Below, in pieces: positions 23,524 to 33,906 of a stretch of DNA of 64,000 nt. A program made the translations under genes and the position numbers. This DNA is from Desulfosporosinus acididurans. Its GTDB lineage: Bacteria; Bacillota; Desulfitobacteriia; Desulfitobacteriales; Desulfitobacteriaceae. The first letter of the stretch is position 1. Every line of letters begins with the position of its first letter. The stretch lies in contig NZ_LDZY01000015.1 in NCBI RefSeq assembly GCF_001029285.1, positions 382-64,381 of the forward strand, read 5' to 3'. The notes beneath the pieces are model-generated. The model did not search any database. It worked only from the letters and a program-made list of their open reading frames with translations, and was not told where the DNA came from.

Positions 23524-25944
23524 TTAAGACACTACCGGGCGCTCTCCTGCTCCGTTATCGTTCACAGGCACTCCCTTACCGCCATACACAGTATGTCTCG
23601 AGTCATTATTGTTAACCTCATCGGATTGGGCCAAAGGAAGCAGCGCTAGTTTCAGAACTTCTTCGATGCGGCTGACAAAGTGAAATTCCAAAAGTTTGCG
23701 AACCTTCTCCGGAACTTCTTCCATATCCTTGCGGTTCTCTTCAGGCAGCAAGACCACTTTTATGCCGGCCCGATGGGCGGCCAGAACCTTCTCTTTCACT
23801 CCGCCGATGGGCAAAACATTGCCTCTGAGGGTTATTTCCCCTGTCATCGCCAAATCGGCACGAACGGCACGTTTGGAAAGAGCTGAAGCCATTGCAGTGG
23901 CCATGGTAATACCGGCTGACGGACCATCTTTGGGGACAGCGCCTTCCGGCACGTGAATATGAAGATCGGTGTGCTCATAGAAATCCTGCTCAATGCCTAA
24001 CTCTAAAGCATAGGCCCTGATGAAGGTCCAGGCCGCTTGGGCAGACTCCTTCATGACATCTCCCAGTTTCCCCGTCAGGGTTAAATTCCCTTTACCAGGC
24101 AAGGGGGTTACTTCAATCGTCAGCACAACTCCACCGACTTCAGTGAAGGCCAGTCCCGTCACTGCCCCAATCTCCGGTGCTTTAGCCGCTGCTTGGAAAT
24201 GATAACGAGGTGCCCCTAAGGCATTTTCGATATCCTCAAGTGTCAAAGCATGGGATTCCCAGTCTTCCTTAACCACACGAACGGCGATCTTACGGCAGAC
24301 ATTAGCAATTTGTCGCTCTAAATTACGTACTCCGGACTCCCGGGTGTAGTTTTGAATGAGTTTTAGCAGTATTTCCTCGTCCATAGTGAAAACTTCATCC
24401 TTAACTCCGTGAGTTTTCATTTGTTTAGGCACGAGGTAACGCTTAGCAATATTCACTTTTTCGTCCTCGGTATATCCGCTGATCGAAATGACTTCCATAC
24501 GATCCAAAAGAGGACGCGGGATCGTATCTAAGGTGTTTGCTGTTAAGACAAAAAAGGTCTGTGACAAATCAAAAGGTACTTCCAGATAATGATCTGTAAA
24601 GTTAGCATTCTGCTCAGGATCCAGCACTTCAAGAAGCGCAGATGCCGGGTCACCGCGAAAATCTGAAGACATCTTATCAATTTCATCCAAAAGGAAGACA
24701 GAATTACGTGTTCCTGCTGTACGAATCCCCTGAATAATTCGTCCCGGCAATGCTCCTATATAGGTACGGCGATGTCCTCTGATCTCGGCTTCATCCCTCA
24801 ATCCGCCCAGAGACATACGGACAAATTTACGATCTAAGGATCTGGCAATAGATTTCGCCAGCGACGTCTTGCCGACTCCAGGAGGTCCCACTAAGCAGAG
24901 AATCGGGCTTTTCATTTTGGGAGTCAGTTTGCGAATCGCCAAGAACTCTAAGATACGTTCTTTAACTTTCTCCAAGCCATAGTGATCTTCATTAAGTATA
25001 CCCTCAGCCTTTGCCAAGTCTATTTTATCCCTGGTAGTTTTGTTCCAGGGAAGTACCAAGAGCCAATCTAAATATGTGCGCACTACCGTACCTTCTGCCG
25101 AAGAAGGAGGCATTTTTTCTAAACGTTCAATTTCCTTTAATGCCTTTTGCTCGACTTCTTTGGGGCATTTGGCCTTAGCTACCTTTTCGCGGTATTCATC
25201 GGCTTCAACTTGACGCTCATCCTTGTCGCCTAACTCTTTCTGGATCGCCTTAATCTGCTCGCGCAAGTAATATTCCTTCTGAGCTTTGTCCATCTGTTTA
25301 CGGACTCGTAAACCAATACGGCGTTCCAATTCCATAATCTCGATCTCACGCATAATAAGCTCTGTCAAACGTTCAATGCGTTCGTCAATTTCTAACGCTT
25401 CTAAGATTAGTTGCTTATCAGGAACTTTGAGATTAAGATGGGAGGCGATTATATCCGTTAGCTGCCCCGGCTCTTCCACCGCTAAAACAGTTCCCAGGGT
25501 TTCAACGGGTACACGTTTACTGAGTTTAGCATATTCCTCAAATTGATGAGTCATTCCCCGAACCAAGGTCTGTGTTTCGGCAGACATAGGTTTCTTCTTC
25601 TCACTTAATTCCTCAACCCGGACTTTAAAATAAGGCTCCTCTTGAAGAAATTCGAGTACATGACCTCGATCAATCCCCTCGACTAAGACCCGCATGGTGC
25701 CACCCGGAAGTTTAAGAAGCTGTTTAATTTCCGCAACCGTCCCCATGGTATACAAATCAGCCGTCGTTGGAGAATCAATTTCTGTCTCTTTTTGCGAGGT
25801 TAACAAAATAATTCGATCTCCCAGCATAGCTTCTTCGATAGCTGCCATGGAACGCTCTCTGCCGACGTCAAGGTGAATAACCATATATGGAAAGACTAGA
25901 ATTCCACGCAGCGGGAGTAATGGTAATTCACGCTCTTTGCTCAT
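23524..25944 (-). CDS. lon: ATP-dependent protease Lon
   Basis: An 806-residue LonA protease that degrades misfolded and regulatory proteins. Order: N-terminal substrate domain (1-200, [20 protein letters not shown]), AAA+ module with Walker [16 protein letters not shown] and Walker B FLLDEIDK, then the protease domain with catalytic Ser in [14 protein letters not shown] and Lys in [24 protein letters not shown] 25944 follows AGGGGGG; the longer frame to 25980 is not needed. The C-terminal tail after EVLKLAL is about 30 residues of unconserved sequence. It lies between lonB and engB in the same orientation. Confidence 0.96.
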   Translation of the reverse strand: MSKERELPLLPLRGILVFPYMVIHLDVGRERSMAAIEEAMLGDRIILLTSQKETEIDSPTTADLYTMGTVAEIKQLLKLPGGTMRVLVEGIDRGHVLEFLQEEPYFKVRVEELSEKKKPMSAETQTLVRGMTHQFEEYAKLSKRVPVETLGTVLAVEEPGQLTDIIASHLNLKVPDKQLILEALEIDERIERLTELIMREIEIMELERRIGLRVRKQMDKAQKEYYLREQIKAIQKELGDKDERQVEADEYREKVAKAKCPKEVEQKALKEIERLEKMPPSSAEGTVVRTYLDWLLVLPWNKTTRDKIDLAKAEGILNEDHYGLEKVKERILEFLAIRKLTPKMKSPILCLVGPPGVGKTSLAKSIARSLDRKFVRMSLGGLRDEAEIRGHRRTYIGALPGRIIQGIRTAGTRNSVFLLDEIDKMSSDFRGDPASALLEVLDPEQNANFTDHYLEVPFDLSQTFFVLTANTLDTIPRPLLDRMEVISISGYTEDEKVNIAKRYLVPKQMKTHGVKDEVFTMDEEILLKLIQNYTRESGVRNLERQIANVCRKIAVRVVKEDWESHALTLEDIENALGAPRYHFQAAAKAPEIGAVTGLAFTEVGGVVLTIEVTPLPGKGNLTLTGKLGDVMKESAQAAWTFIRAYALELGIEQDFYEHTDLHIHVPEGAVPKDGPSAGITMATAMASALSKRAVRADLAMTGEITLRGNVLPIGGVKEKVLAAHRAGIKVVLLPEENRKDMEEVPEKVRKLLEFHFVSRIEEVLKLALLPLAQSDEVNNNDSRHTVYGGKGVPVNDNGAGERPVVS

Positions 25945-26045
25945 TAATATCCCCCCTAATAGATCTATAGAAAAAGACACACTAAAGCTAGTGTGCCAAA
26001 CTTATCATTTACTATTCTAACATGTTTTGCCTCGTTCAAGCAAAT

Positions 26046-27761
26046 TTACTGGACATTATTAACCACTTTATTTACAGCAAAATCTAAACAGCTTAATACT
26101 TCTTCAAGGGGCGGACGTATTTCTGTTTTCTCCAGCTTAATCTCAGAACGGAGGGCCAGCTGCAAAACTTCAGAAAGCTCCTCAACAGGAATTATCTCAA
26201 TATCGCCTTCATATTCGGCAAAACGTTCCTGCCAATTTTCCTTGGGAATTAAAACTCGTTTGCATCCTGCCTGTCTGGCCGCTTCAATCTTGGCCGTAAC
26301 CCCGCCGATGGGTTTTACTCTGCCCCGAATGGACAGTTCCCCTGTCATCGCCAGATAGTTATCCACGTTTTGCTGCAGGATTGCTGAAGCCGTAGCTGTC
26401 GCAATGGCAATCCCTGCAGAAGGCCCATCTATGGGAGCGCCCCCGGGAAAGTTGACATGGATGTCAAAGTTGCCGGGCTGAATCCCCAACTGTCGTCTTA
26501 AAACCGTAAGAACGTTTTCGACAGAACTGCGTGCCATACTTTTACGCCGAATCTTTTTCCCCGCATTTCCTTGTTCCTCTTCCTCAACAATACCTGTGAC
26601 CAAAAGAGTTCCTGTACCCGGAGCAACAGGCAGAGCCGTTACTTCGAGTTCTAAGAGAGCACCCATATTGGGGCCATAAACGGCAAGGCCATTAACAACC
26701 CCAACACCGGCCTCTGTGGGTACTTTCCTCTCGGGACGAGGAGTGTACTGTCCTGTTGTAACCACCCATTCCACAATTTCTACATCGACCTGCTTCAGAC
26801 AATCTGTTAAAGCGACCCCTGCGGCTAACTGGACCATATTGACAGCTTCTCGTCCATTGGAAGCATACTGTTTGATGACTTCAATAGCCTCGGTAGTAAA
26901 TGATATTTCCATTTTCGCTGCAGCTACGCGAGCGATCTCGGCAATTTCATCAGGAAGCAAACCACGGAAATAGACCTCCATGCACCGGGAGCGTATCGCC
27001 GGCGGGATTTCTTCCGGGCTGCGGGTAGTAGCCCCGACAAGACGAAAATCTGCCGGCAGACCATTCTGGAAGATATCATGAATATGCTGAGGAATATTTG
27101 GATCCTCCGAACTATAGTAGGCGCTTTCCAGGATTACTTTACGATCTTCCAGAACCTTCAGGAGCTTATTGATCTGAATTGGATGAAGCTCGCCAATCTC
27201 ATCAATAAATAAAATACCTCCATGAGCTTTGGTAACAGCACCCTGTTTGGGTTGGGGGATTCCGGCCAAACCCATGGCCCCGGCTCCTTGGTAAATAGGA
27301 TCATGAACTGAACCAATCAAAGGATCAGCAATTCCCCGTTCGTCAAAGCGAGCCGTCGCCCCGTCAATCTCAGTGAAACAAGCATTTTCATTAAAAGGAG
27401 ACAGAGGATTTTTCTTCGCCTCTTCTAAAATCAGGCGCGCCGCTGCAGTTTTTCCGACGCCCGGAGCCCCGTAAATTATGACGTGCTGCGGATTAGGGCC
27501 GCAAAGAGCCGCTCGCAAGGCCTTGATGCCTTCTTTTTGCCCGATAATCTCGTCAAAATGTGCCGGGCGGGTTTTTTCAGCCAAAGGCGTTGTTAAGGCA
27601 ATTTTGCGCATCTTCTGCAGTTTTTCAAGTTCCTTACGTGATTCGCGTTCAACGGAGATTTTATTCCCCTGTTGTGACTTGAGCATTCCCCAAAAATACA
27701 GCCCGATGACAACAGCGAAAACCAACTGAACGACCATGACTATTCCGCTCAGTCCACTCAT
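26046..27761 (-). CDS. lonB: LonB-type protease (sporulation Lon)
   Basis: A 571-residue membrane-tethered Lon relative of spore formers, where it acts in the forespore. The N-terminal helix (VMVVQLVFAVVIGLYFWG) anchors it. There is no LonA substrate domain. The AAA+ module has YGAPGVGKTAAARL and ILFIDEIGELHPIQINKLL. The protease domain has Ser in PIDGPSAGIAIATATAS and Lys in GGVTAKIEAARQAGCKRVLIP. This matches LonB rather than LonA. The order clpX-lonB-lon is standard in Firmicutes. Confidence 0.94.
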   Translation of the reverse strand: MSGLSGIVMVVQLVFAVVIGLYFWGMLKSQQGNKISVERESRKELEKLQKMRKIALTTPLAEKTRPAHFDEIIGQKEGIKALRAALCGPNPQHVIIYGAPGVGKTAAARLILEEAKKNPLSPFNENACFTEIDGATARFDERGIADPLIGSVHDPIYQGAGAMGLAGIPQPKQGAVTKAHGGILFIDEIGELHPIQINKLLKVLEDRKVILESAYYSSEDPNIPQHIHDIFQNGLPADFRLVGATTRSPEEIPPAIRSRCMEVYFRGLLPDEIAEIARVAAAKMEISFTTEAIEVIKQYASNGREAVNMVQLAAGVALTDCLKQVDVEIVEWVVTTGQYTPRPERKVPTEAGVGVVNGLAVYGPNMGALLELEVTALPVAPGTGTLLVTGIVEEEEQGNAGKKIRRKSMARSSVENVLTVLRRQLGIQPGNFDIHVNFPGGAPIDGPSAGIAIATATASAILQQNVDNYLAMTGELSIRGRVKPIGGVTAKIEAARQAGCKRVLIPKENWQERFAEYEGDIEIIPVEELSEVLQLALRSEIKLEKTEIRPPLEEVLSCLDFAVNKVVNNVQ

Positions 27762-27850
27762 ACACTCATTCCCTCTCAGTTTTTTCTCACTGATAGTATT
27801 GCCAGCAGTCTGAAATTAAAACATTTTCTTTCACAAAGTCCGCAAAATTA

Positions 27851-28063
27851 GTGAACTCAGATCGCTTAATCTGAACATCGGTGATTCGGTGTAGACTCTC
27901 CGTTCAGCCAAAGCTGAACATCGAGGCTTCAGATACAATAATGTCCAGTGGACATTATTGCCGAGCCGCCTTTCCCAATAGGAATACTTAGCGGCGAAGG
28001 AGGACTCTACCCGACCTGAAGTCAACGAAGGACCCACCCCTACTTATAGAAGTGGGGGTCTTA
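27851..28063 (+). repeat. Dispersed palindrome repeat, copy A (fullest)
   Basis: Begins GTGAACTC and includes AAGCTGAACATCG, GGCTTCAGATA, the perfect palindrome CAATAATGTCC-AGT-GGACATTATTG (27937-27961), GCCGAGCCGCC and GGCGAAGGAGGACTC. It ends with the hairpin ACCCACCCCTACTTATAGAAG..GTGGGGGTCTT. An extra segment is inserted after GTGAACTC compared with the other copies. The last hairpin looks like an IS200/IS605 end. It lies between lonB and clpX. Confidence 0.8.
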
Positions 28064-28100
28064 AAAACTAGATAAATTGATTAAGCTTAATCGCATAAAA

Positions 28101-28141
28101 AGGCTGCAATAAAACTGGAATAACCAGTTTTATTGCAGCCT
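28101..28141. terminator. Long hairpin terminator after clpX
   Basis: AGGCTGCAATAAAACTGG pairs perfectly (18 bp) with CCAGTTTTATTGCAGCCT over a 5-base loop. It is placed 60 bp beyond the clpX stop. If used, lonB and lon are transcribed separately from tig-clpX. Confidence 0.75.
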
Positions 28142-28201
28142 CAACTTTCCTAAAGAATATTAAACTGTCATAGCTTGATTAACTTGATCAGGCTTTGAAT
28201 T

Positions 28202-29467
28202 TTAGGCAGATTCCTCTTTTTTACCTTTTTTTGCCTTATCTGCCATGACGAGCACCGGCTCTTCCTTCTTCTGAACCACTTCTTGGGTTACTACGCACTT
28301 CGTAACATCTGTGCGGGAAGGAAGATCATACATGACGTTTAGCATAAGCTCTTCCACAATGGCTCTTAAGCCCCGAGCTCCGGTATTTCGGCGTATCGCC
28401 TCACTGGCAATGGATGTAAGAGCAGAATCTTTAAATTCCAGAGTCACACCATCTAATTCCATCAGTTTTTGGTACTGTTTAACTAAAGCGTTTTTCGGTT
28501 CTGTCAGAATTCGGACCAAAGCAGGTTCATCTAAAGCTTCCAGCGTCACGATTACTGGCAGACGTCCTACAAATTCAGGGATGAGACCGTACTTTTGCAG
28601 GTCAGCAGGTAGAATCTGTTTAAGAACTTCCCCGATTTTCATATCCTTTTTATTTTTGATATTAGCCCCAAAACCCATGGTTTTTTCGCCGGAACGGTTT
28701 TGAATAATCTTTTCAATGCCATCAAAAGCTCCGCCCACAATAAACAGGATATTTGTCGTGTCTAACTGGATAAATTCCTGATGGGGATGCTTGCGCCCGC
28801 CTTGCGGAGGAACACTGGCAACGGTTCCTTCAAGGATCTTGAGCAGCGCCTGCTGAACACCTTCACCAGATACATCTCTGGTTATGGAAGGATTTTCAGA
28901 CTTACGGGCAATTTTATCGATTTCATCGATATAGACAATACCTTTTTCCGCTTTTTCAACGTCGTAATCAGCTGCTTGAATTAATTTCAAGAGAATATTT
29001 TCGACGTCCTCACCTACATAACCGGCTTCTGTAAGCGAGGTAGCATCGGCGATAGCAAAGGGAACATTAAGAACCTTAGCTAGAGTCGAGGCCAGCAAAG
29101 TTTTTCCCGAACCCGTTGGTCCAAGCATAATAATATTAGACTTCTGTAGTTCTACGTCATCAATTTTCATGCCGAGATTAATACGCTTGTAATGATTATA
29201 AACCGCTACGGAAAGTGCCTTTTTCGCTTCTTCTTGACCAATAACATATTGATCAATAATTGCTCGGATTTCCTTAGGCTTTAAGATCTCACCAATCTCA
29301 ACACCGAGGTCGTCTGTGAGTTCTTCCTCAATAATTTCATTGCAAAGTTCAATACATTCATCGCAAATATAAACACCCGGGCCGGCAACCAGTTTCTTGA
29401 CCTGTTCCTGAGTTTTACCGCAAAATGAACACTTCAGTTGATTTTTGTCGTCGGTGTACTTTGCCAT
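28202..29467 (-). CDS. clpX: ClpX ATPase subunit
   Basis: A 421-residue AAA+ unfoldase that feeds substrates to ClpP. The N-terminal C4 zinc-binding domain is [11 protein letters not shown]...CDECIELC. Walker A is [15 protein letters not shown], Walker B is [11 protein letters not shown], and the sensor region is [13 protein letters not shown]. The ClpP-docking IGF-type loop appears in the stretch after [15 protein letters not shown]. It is complete. Only 39 bp separate it from tig upstream, so the clpP gene normally between them is absent from this locus. The C-terminal tail is Lys/Glu-rich. Confidence 0.96.
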   Translation of the reverse strand: MAKYTDDKNQLKCSFCGKTQEQVKKLVAGPGVYICDECIELCNEIIEEELTDDLGVEIGEILKPKEIRAIIDQYVIGQEEAKKALSVAVYNHYKRINLGMKIDDVELQKSNIIMLGPTGSGKTLLASTLAKVLNVPFAIADATSLTEAGYVGEDVENILLKLIQAADYDVEKAEKGIVYIDEIDKIARKSENPSITRDVSGEGVQQALLKILEGTVASVPPQGGRKHPHQEFIQLDTTNILFIVGGAFDGIEKIIQNRSGEKTMGFGANIKNKKDMKIGEVLKQILPADLQKYGLIPEFVGRLPVIVTLEALDEPALVRILTEPKNALVKQYQKLMELDGVTLEFKDSALTSIASEAIRRNTGARGLRAIVEELMLNVMYDLPSRTDVTKCVVTQEVVQKKEEPVLVMADKAKKGKKEESA

Positions 29468-29506
29468 CCTCTCACCTCTATACCTCAGAATTTCCCTCTA
29501 AGGCGC

Positions 29507-30790
29507 TTAGGCATTCTGTTCCACTAAGAAGTTGACAGTTTTTTCCTGAATCAAACTTTGCTTATAGAACTCCATCTGTCCACGCTCTAGAAGGGATTGT
29601 TTGAGCGACGCAGGGTCTTGTTTAAAACGCTCCCCAAGATTTTCTAGTCCCTCATTTACTTCGTCTTCCGTAACCGTAATTCCTTCTGCTTTTGCAACAG
29701 CTTCTAAAACTAAATCTCTTTTTACGCTTTCTACGGCTTGAGGGCGTAATCGTTCACGCATAATTTCTTCGGAAGAATTCGTAAATTGATAATACTGATC
29801 CATGTTCATTCCCTGCTGAATGAGGCTCGTGTTTAATTCCTCGAACATCTCATTAATCCTTTGGGTAAACATTACTTCCGGAATTTCAACGCTGGCATTG
29901 TCAACTACTTTCGAAATAATCGCTTTAAGGTGATCATCTTTAACTTTTGATTCAGCGATCTTCATTAATTTATTCCGCAAATCGTTTTTCAATTCATCCA
30001 GAGTCTCAAATTCACTAACATCTTTTGCAAATTCATCATCTAACGGTGAAAGCTCTTTACGCTGGATTTTTTTAACAAGACATTTAAAAACAGCTTCTTG
30101 CCCTGCTAGCTCTGCACTATGATATTCAGCCGGGAAGGTAACGTTGACATCAATATTCTTACCGGCCTCGGCACCAATCAAGCCTTCTTCAAACCCGGGA
30201 ATAAACGTTCCCGAACCAATTACGAGTTCGTAATCCTCAGCTTTGCCGCCGGCAAAAGGTTCGTCACCTTTGAAGCCCTCAAAGTCGAGAGTGACAATAT
30301 CTCCCTCTTCAATTTTACCATCTTCTATTATCATGAGTCTAGCATGTTGCTGCTGTCTGCCCTTTAATTCTTCGATAACTTCTTCTTCAGTGACGCTGGC
30401 AACATCTTGTTCAACACTTAATCCTTTATATTCACCCAAAACAACTTCCGGGCGTACAACTACTTTGGCTTTAAAGATCAGTTCCTTGCCTTCTTCAATC
30501 TGAACTAATTCTACATCAGGCCGGTCAACAGGGTTAATCCCAGTTTCCTGAACAGCTTGAGCATAAGCCGGCCCAATTACATGATCGAGGGCTTCATCAT
30601 AGAGAGCTGCCTGGCCCACATGAAGTTCTACCAAGCGACGAGGAGCTTTTCCTTTGCGGAAACCAGGAACGTTAACTTTTTTAGCCAGATTTTTGGCAGC
30701 TTGGTTGACAGCATCGGCAAATTTTTCTGCTTCAACTGTGACTTGCAAAGCCACCACATTTTTTTCCACGTTTTCTACAGAGACTGACAT
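29507..30790 (-). CDS. tig: Trigger factor chaperone
   Basis: A 427-residue ribosome-associated peptidyl-prolyl isomerase and chaperone. The N-terminal ribosome-binding signature is VPGFRKGKAPRRLVELHVG (G-F-R-K-G-K-x-P). The FKBP-like PPIase domain includes GDIVTLDFEGFKGDEPFAGG and LVIGSGTFIPGFEEGLIG. The helical C-terminal arms follow. Length is normal. It starts the tig-clpX transcript; ATG 30790 has AGGGGGAG upstream. Confidence 0.95.
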   Translation of the reverse strand: MSVSVENVEKNVVALQVTVEAEKFADAVNQAAKNLAKKVNVPGFRKGKAPRRLVELHVGQAALYDEALDHVIGPAYAQAVQETGINPVDRPDVELVQIEEGKELIFKAKVVVRPEVVLGEYKGLSVEQDVASVTEEEVIEELKGRQQQHARLMIIEDGKIEEGDIVTLDFEGFKGDEPFAGGKAEDYELVIGSGTFIPGFEEGLIGAEAGKNIDVNVTFPAEYHSAELAGQEAVFKCLVKKIQRKELSPLDDEFAKDVSEFETLDELKNDLRNKLMKIAESKVKDDHLKAIISKVVDNASVEIPEVMFTQRINEMFEELNTSLIQQGMNMDQYYQFTNSSEEIMRERLRPQAVESVKRDLVLEAVAKAEGITVTEDEVNEGLENLGERFKQDPASLKQSLLERGQMEFYKQSLIQEKTVNFLVEQNA

Positions 30791-31151
30791 ATGTTCTCCC
30801 CCTTAAAACACTAATTACTCTATGTGCAAGGCAAGTTGGGATACTACGATAGTCTTACCTTTTTTTCAAGACTACAAACCCCGCTTAAGCCAAATACATC
30901 CAAAAAAAGTTTTACTTCAGCTATTATAGCTTAAATCCGCCTAAGGGGGAACATATCGTTCCCCCTTTAACACAAAGTTCCCGTTAAATGTTCAAAAATC
31001 GATTCTAAAAAATTCACTAGCCAATTATACCAGACTTAGGCCTTGTAATCAAATACAAGACAAATAAGTTCTTACTAAATAAGTTCTTACTAATTTAGCT
31101 CCTTATATGCCCCATGTTCGATCCCTATTAGATTCAAGTTAGGAATTTATG
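30791..31151. other. Gap between tig and the deacetylase gene
   Basis: Upstream region of tig, AT-rich, with a bidirectional-looking hairpin AAGGGGGAAC-ATATC-GTTCCCCCTT at 30943-30967. The remainder toward 31151 contains a short direct repeat AAATAAGTTCTTACTAA. No gene seen. Confidence 0.5.
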
Positions 31152-32426
31152 TCACGAACTATTTTTACCGGATTTAAGATCGGAAGCGGCATAAGAAAGC
31201 AACTTTTCCCGGCTAATCCATACCAGCTTCGTTTTATTGCCTAATCGTTCATTTTGACGGTCCTTGCCTGCCGGATGATATATGCGCATAATCATCATCT
31301 GCAGAAGGGCTATCCCCCTGCTCTTCCACGTCTCCGGCAAATCCTGAACCGTGAAGCCAAAACCTTTGACACCTCGATAGAGCAACGTCTCACCTACGAA
31401 CACCTTAACATCGGAATATCTAGGATTATGTGCAATATAACGGGCCAAATCCGGCATTGATATTCGAGCTTGACGCAAGGCCTTGAGGGCCGTTTTCTGA
31501 ACATCTCGGCCTTTGGCCTGAAGCCGAATATTATCCATATGAATTTCTGCTGCCGGATCTCCTTTCCGAGCTAATAACCGTCCGTCTTCAGAATAAAGTT
31601 TCGGTCCATCATAAACTGTTTTTTCCAAACGAAAAATATTGGTATCATCAACCCGATCTACATGATGTGTTTTAGCGTAATAGTGTTCCCATTTTTCCCA
31701 AATCCTGAAGGTCAGACGCTGGCCCAAGGACCAGTCCGGAAAGTCCAGGGGGACAAAAGGCAATTTCAAGTCGCGAGGAATTCGTTCTGCTAATAAATCC
31801 AAAGCGGCCAGAGTATTTTCCGGAGCTCCGCTTTCTCCGCCGCTGTCATGCATCACGACGATTGAACCCTCATTAACCCTTTTCATGATTCGGGCTGAAA
31901 TATCTTCAGGTGAGCGCCGAACCTCCCAATCGTGGCCCTCCGCGTTCCACAACACCGCCCTCATATGATGTCGTTTAAGCCACAGCCAGGTCACAAGATT
32001 AAAGGTCCCCCAAGGCGGACGCATCCAAGTGATTTTTTGACCGAGAATTTGTTCCAAGACACGAACACTTTCCGTCCATTCTTGAACTGTTTTCCGCGGG
32101 GAGGTAAACCAGGCATAGCGATGGCTGAAAGAATGAACACCAATCTGATGTCCTTCCCCAGCCATCTGCTGAATCAATTCCGGATACTGCGCGGCCTTTT
32201 CGGCAATCACGAAGAAGGTTGCAGAGATCTTATGGCGTTTTAGTGCTTGCAATAAACGGGGAGTAATCAGCGGATCCGGGCCATCATCAAAGGTGAGGGC
32301 TACTCCTGGGCTGAATTGTCTTCTCCAGCTCCCAATACCCCAACGGTGGAGAAATAAGTCAGGAACGATCGTATAGATCGCCGCGCCTATTAAAATAAAA
32401 CCGAGCAACATAGTTCCCCAAAACAT
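31152..32426 (-). CDS. Polysaccharide deacetylase with N-terminal anchor
   Basis: A 424-residue surface enzyme. An N-terminal membrane helix (WGTMLLGFILIGAAIYTIV) anchors it. The NodB-type carbohydrate esterase-4 domain (about 38-220) has the motifs ALTFDDGPDP, HQIGVHSFSHRYAWF, WMRPPWGTFN and VVMHDSGG, with the metal-binding Asp-His-His triad visible. A C-terminal domain of about 180 residues (LTFRIWEKWEHYY to LSYAASDL), shared with YkoP-type proteins, follows. It probably N-deacetylates peptidoglycan or a wall glycan. It precedes no obvious partner but follows a glycosyltransferase in the same direction. Confidence 0.85.
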   Translation of the reverse strand: MFWGTMLLGFILIGAAIYTIVPDLFLHRWGIGSWRRQFSPGVALTFDDGPDPLITPRLLQALKRHKISATFFVIAEKAAQYPELIQQMAGEGHQIGVHSFSHRYAWFTSPRKTVQEWTESVRVLEQILGQKITWMRPPWGTFNLVTWLWLKRHHMRAVLWNAEGHDWEVRRSPEDISARIMKRVNEGSIVVMHDSGGESGAPENTLAALDLLAERIPRDLKLPFVPLDFPDWSLGQRLTFRIWEKWEHYYAKTHHVDRVDDTNIFRLEKTVYDGPKLYSEDGRLLARKGDPAAEIHMDNIRLQAKGRDVQKTALKALRQARISMPDLARYIAHNPRYSDVKVFVGETLLYRGVKGFGFTVQDLPETWKSRGIALLQMMIMRIYHPAGKDRQNERLGNKTKLVWISREKLLSYAASDLKSGKNSS

Positions 32427-32456
32427 GATCTATCTCCCTACCATTAAGCTTAACTA

Positions 32457-32520
32457 GTGAACTCCTTCAGCTCAAGCTGAAGTTTACGAAGGACCCACCC
32501 CCACTTATAGAAGGGGGGGC
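32457..32520 (+). repeat. Dispersed palindrome repeat, copy B (ends only)
   Basis: GTGAACTCCTTCAGCTCAAG joined directly to GAAGTTTACGAAGGACCCAC and the hairpin CCCCCACTTATAGAAGGGGGGG. The central palindrome is missing. It touches the stop codon of the glycosyltransferase gene and could serve as its terminator. Confidence 0.65.
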
Positions 32521-33671
32521 TAGCCGATCCTTTGCGCGCTCCGCCGCTCTTCCACAAGACGCAGAATTCCTTCTACGGCACGCTCAGCAGCACGGCCAGG
32601 AACAGCTTGAGCCGCTGCTCGGCACATTTGCTCTACAGCCTCAGGATGCTGCAAAAGGCTGAAAATTATCTTCTCTAACCCTTCTTCATTATCGGCTGCT
32701 CGGCCAGCCCCGATTTTCTCAAGATAACGGGCGTTCTCTTCTTCCTGACCGGGAATAGGTTTGAAAATCACCAGCGGCAGACGTTTGGTTAAGGCTTCCG
32801 AAACTGTAAGCCCGCCTGCCTTAGTAATAATGATATCTGCCGCACTCATTAACTCCTCAACATTGTTGACGAAACCAAAACGCACCAGCGGATTCTTACA
32901 GTCCTCAACTAAAGAATCCAGAGCCTTGTATAATTTTTCATCCTGCCCGCAAACTACGATAGTCTGAAGAGATATTGCGGCTTCGGATAAAGTCTTACAA
33001 ATCCATTTGGCACCGCCCAAAACTCCATAGGCTCCACCCATTACTAAGACCGTTGGCAGCTCCGGATTCATTGTTAGATTCTGTAAGATCATCCGGCGGT
33101 CTAATTTCAATTCAAACTTAGGACTTACCGGAATTCCAGAGATATGAATTGTTTGAGGATTTATTCCCCGAGCCACTAACCCTTTATAAACGTCTTCACA
33201 GCCTACGATGTAATGGTCAACCCCTGGGTGAATCCATTGGCTATGTACCGCATAATCCGTAACAACGGTCACCAAAGGAACATTTAAAACTCCACGAAGC
33301 CTCTGTTGAGCCAAAACACCTGCTACTGTGGGATAAGTACAAATCACAAGATCTGGTTGCAGCACCTGAATAAATCTCACGAATTCGCGGCGTCCCAAGC
33401 CGTTTAAAAAGCGCTGAAATAACGAATCCGGGGGAATCTTAGACGTCCGATAGTAAAACTTGCCCCATAGTCTGGGGGTATGTTTAATGAGTTCAATATA
33501 CGTATTTTTAACAACTGAATTAAATGTCTTGCTTAAAAAAGCTCCAAAGTCCAGGTGGGTAATTTTCACGTTCGGGTCCTTAGCACGCAGGGCTTCAATA
33601 ATTGCTTCTGCGGCGCGAACATGCCCAGCGCCAAAGGACGCTGAAAAAATCAGCACATTTAATTGTTCCAC
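32520..33671 (-). CDS. Processive glycosyltransferase of the MGDG synthase/UgtP type
   Basis: About 383 residues of GT28/GT-B fold. The N-terminal lobe has VLIFSASFGAGHVRAAEAIIEAL, the signature of MGDG synthases and of UgtP, which put sugars on diacylglycerol for glycolipids and lipoteichoic-acid anchors. The C-terminal nucleotide-sugar lobe has VLVMGGAYGVLGGAKWICK and DIIITKAGGLTVSEALTKRLPLVIFKPIPGQEEENA. No transmembrane segment; it acts at the inner membrane face. The start is GTG 33671 with AGGAGG seven bases upstream; a TTG two codons earlier is too close. Exact acceptor not determinable. Confidence 0.87.
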   Translation of the reverse strand: MEQLNVLIFSASFGAGHVRAAEAIIEALRAKDPNVKITHLDFGAFLSKTFNSVVKNTYIELIKHTPRLWGKFYYRTSKIPPDSLFQRFLNGLGRREFVRFIQVLQPDLVICTYPTVAGVLAQQRLRGVLNVPLVTVVTDYAVHSQWIHPGVDHYIVGCEDVYKGLVARGINPQTIHISGIPVSPKFELKLDRRMILQNLTMNPELPTVLVMGGAYGVLGGAKWICKTLSEAAISLQTIVVCGQDEKLYKALDSLVEDCKNPLVRFGFVNNVEELMSAADIIITKAGGLTVSEALTKRLPLVIFKPIPGQEEENARYLEKIGAGRAADNEEGLEKIIFSLLQHPEAVEQMCRAAAQAVPGRAAERAVEGILRLVEERRSAQRIG

Positions 33672-33906
33672 GAACAAACCTCCTCGTTATTGACTGTATG
33701 TTTGTTAGATTTGTTACAGGAAAAGTAACCCTCTGAAAAAAACTCTGTTCTTGACCATTATACCGTGAAACTAGCAATTCACCAAATTATGGTGAAAATG
33801 TGAAGAAGGAATGATGATTCAAAAGGGATAACAGACAAAATTTGAGGGAACTATACTTTTTGCAAGGAATCGTTAATGCTCAAATCGTCCAAAAGGAGTA
33901 TCGCAA

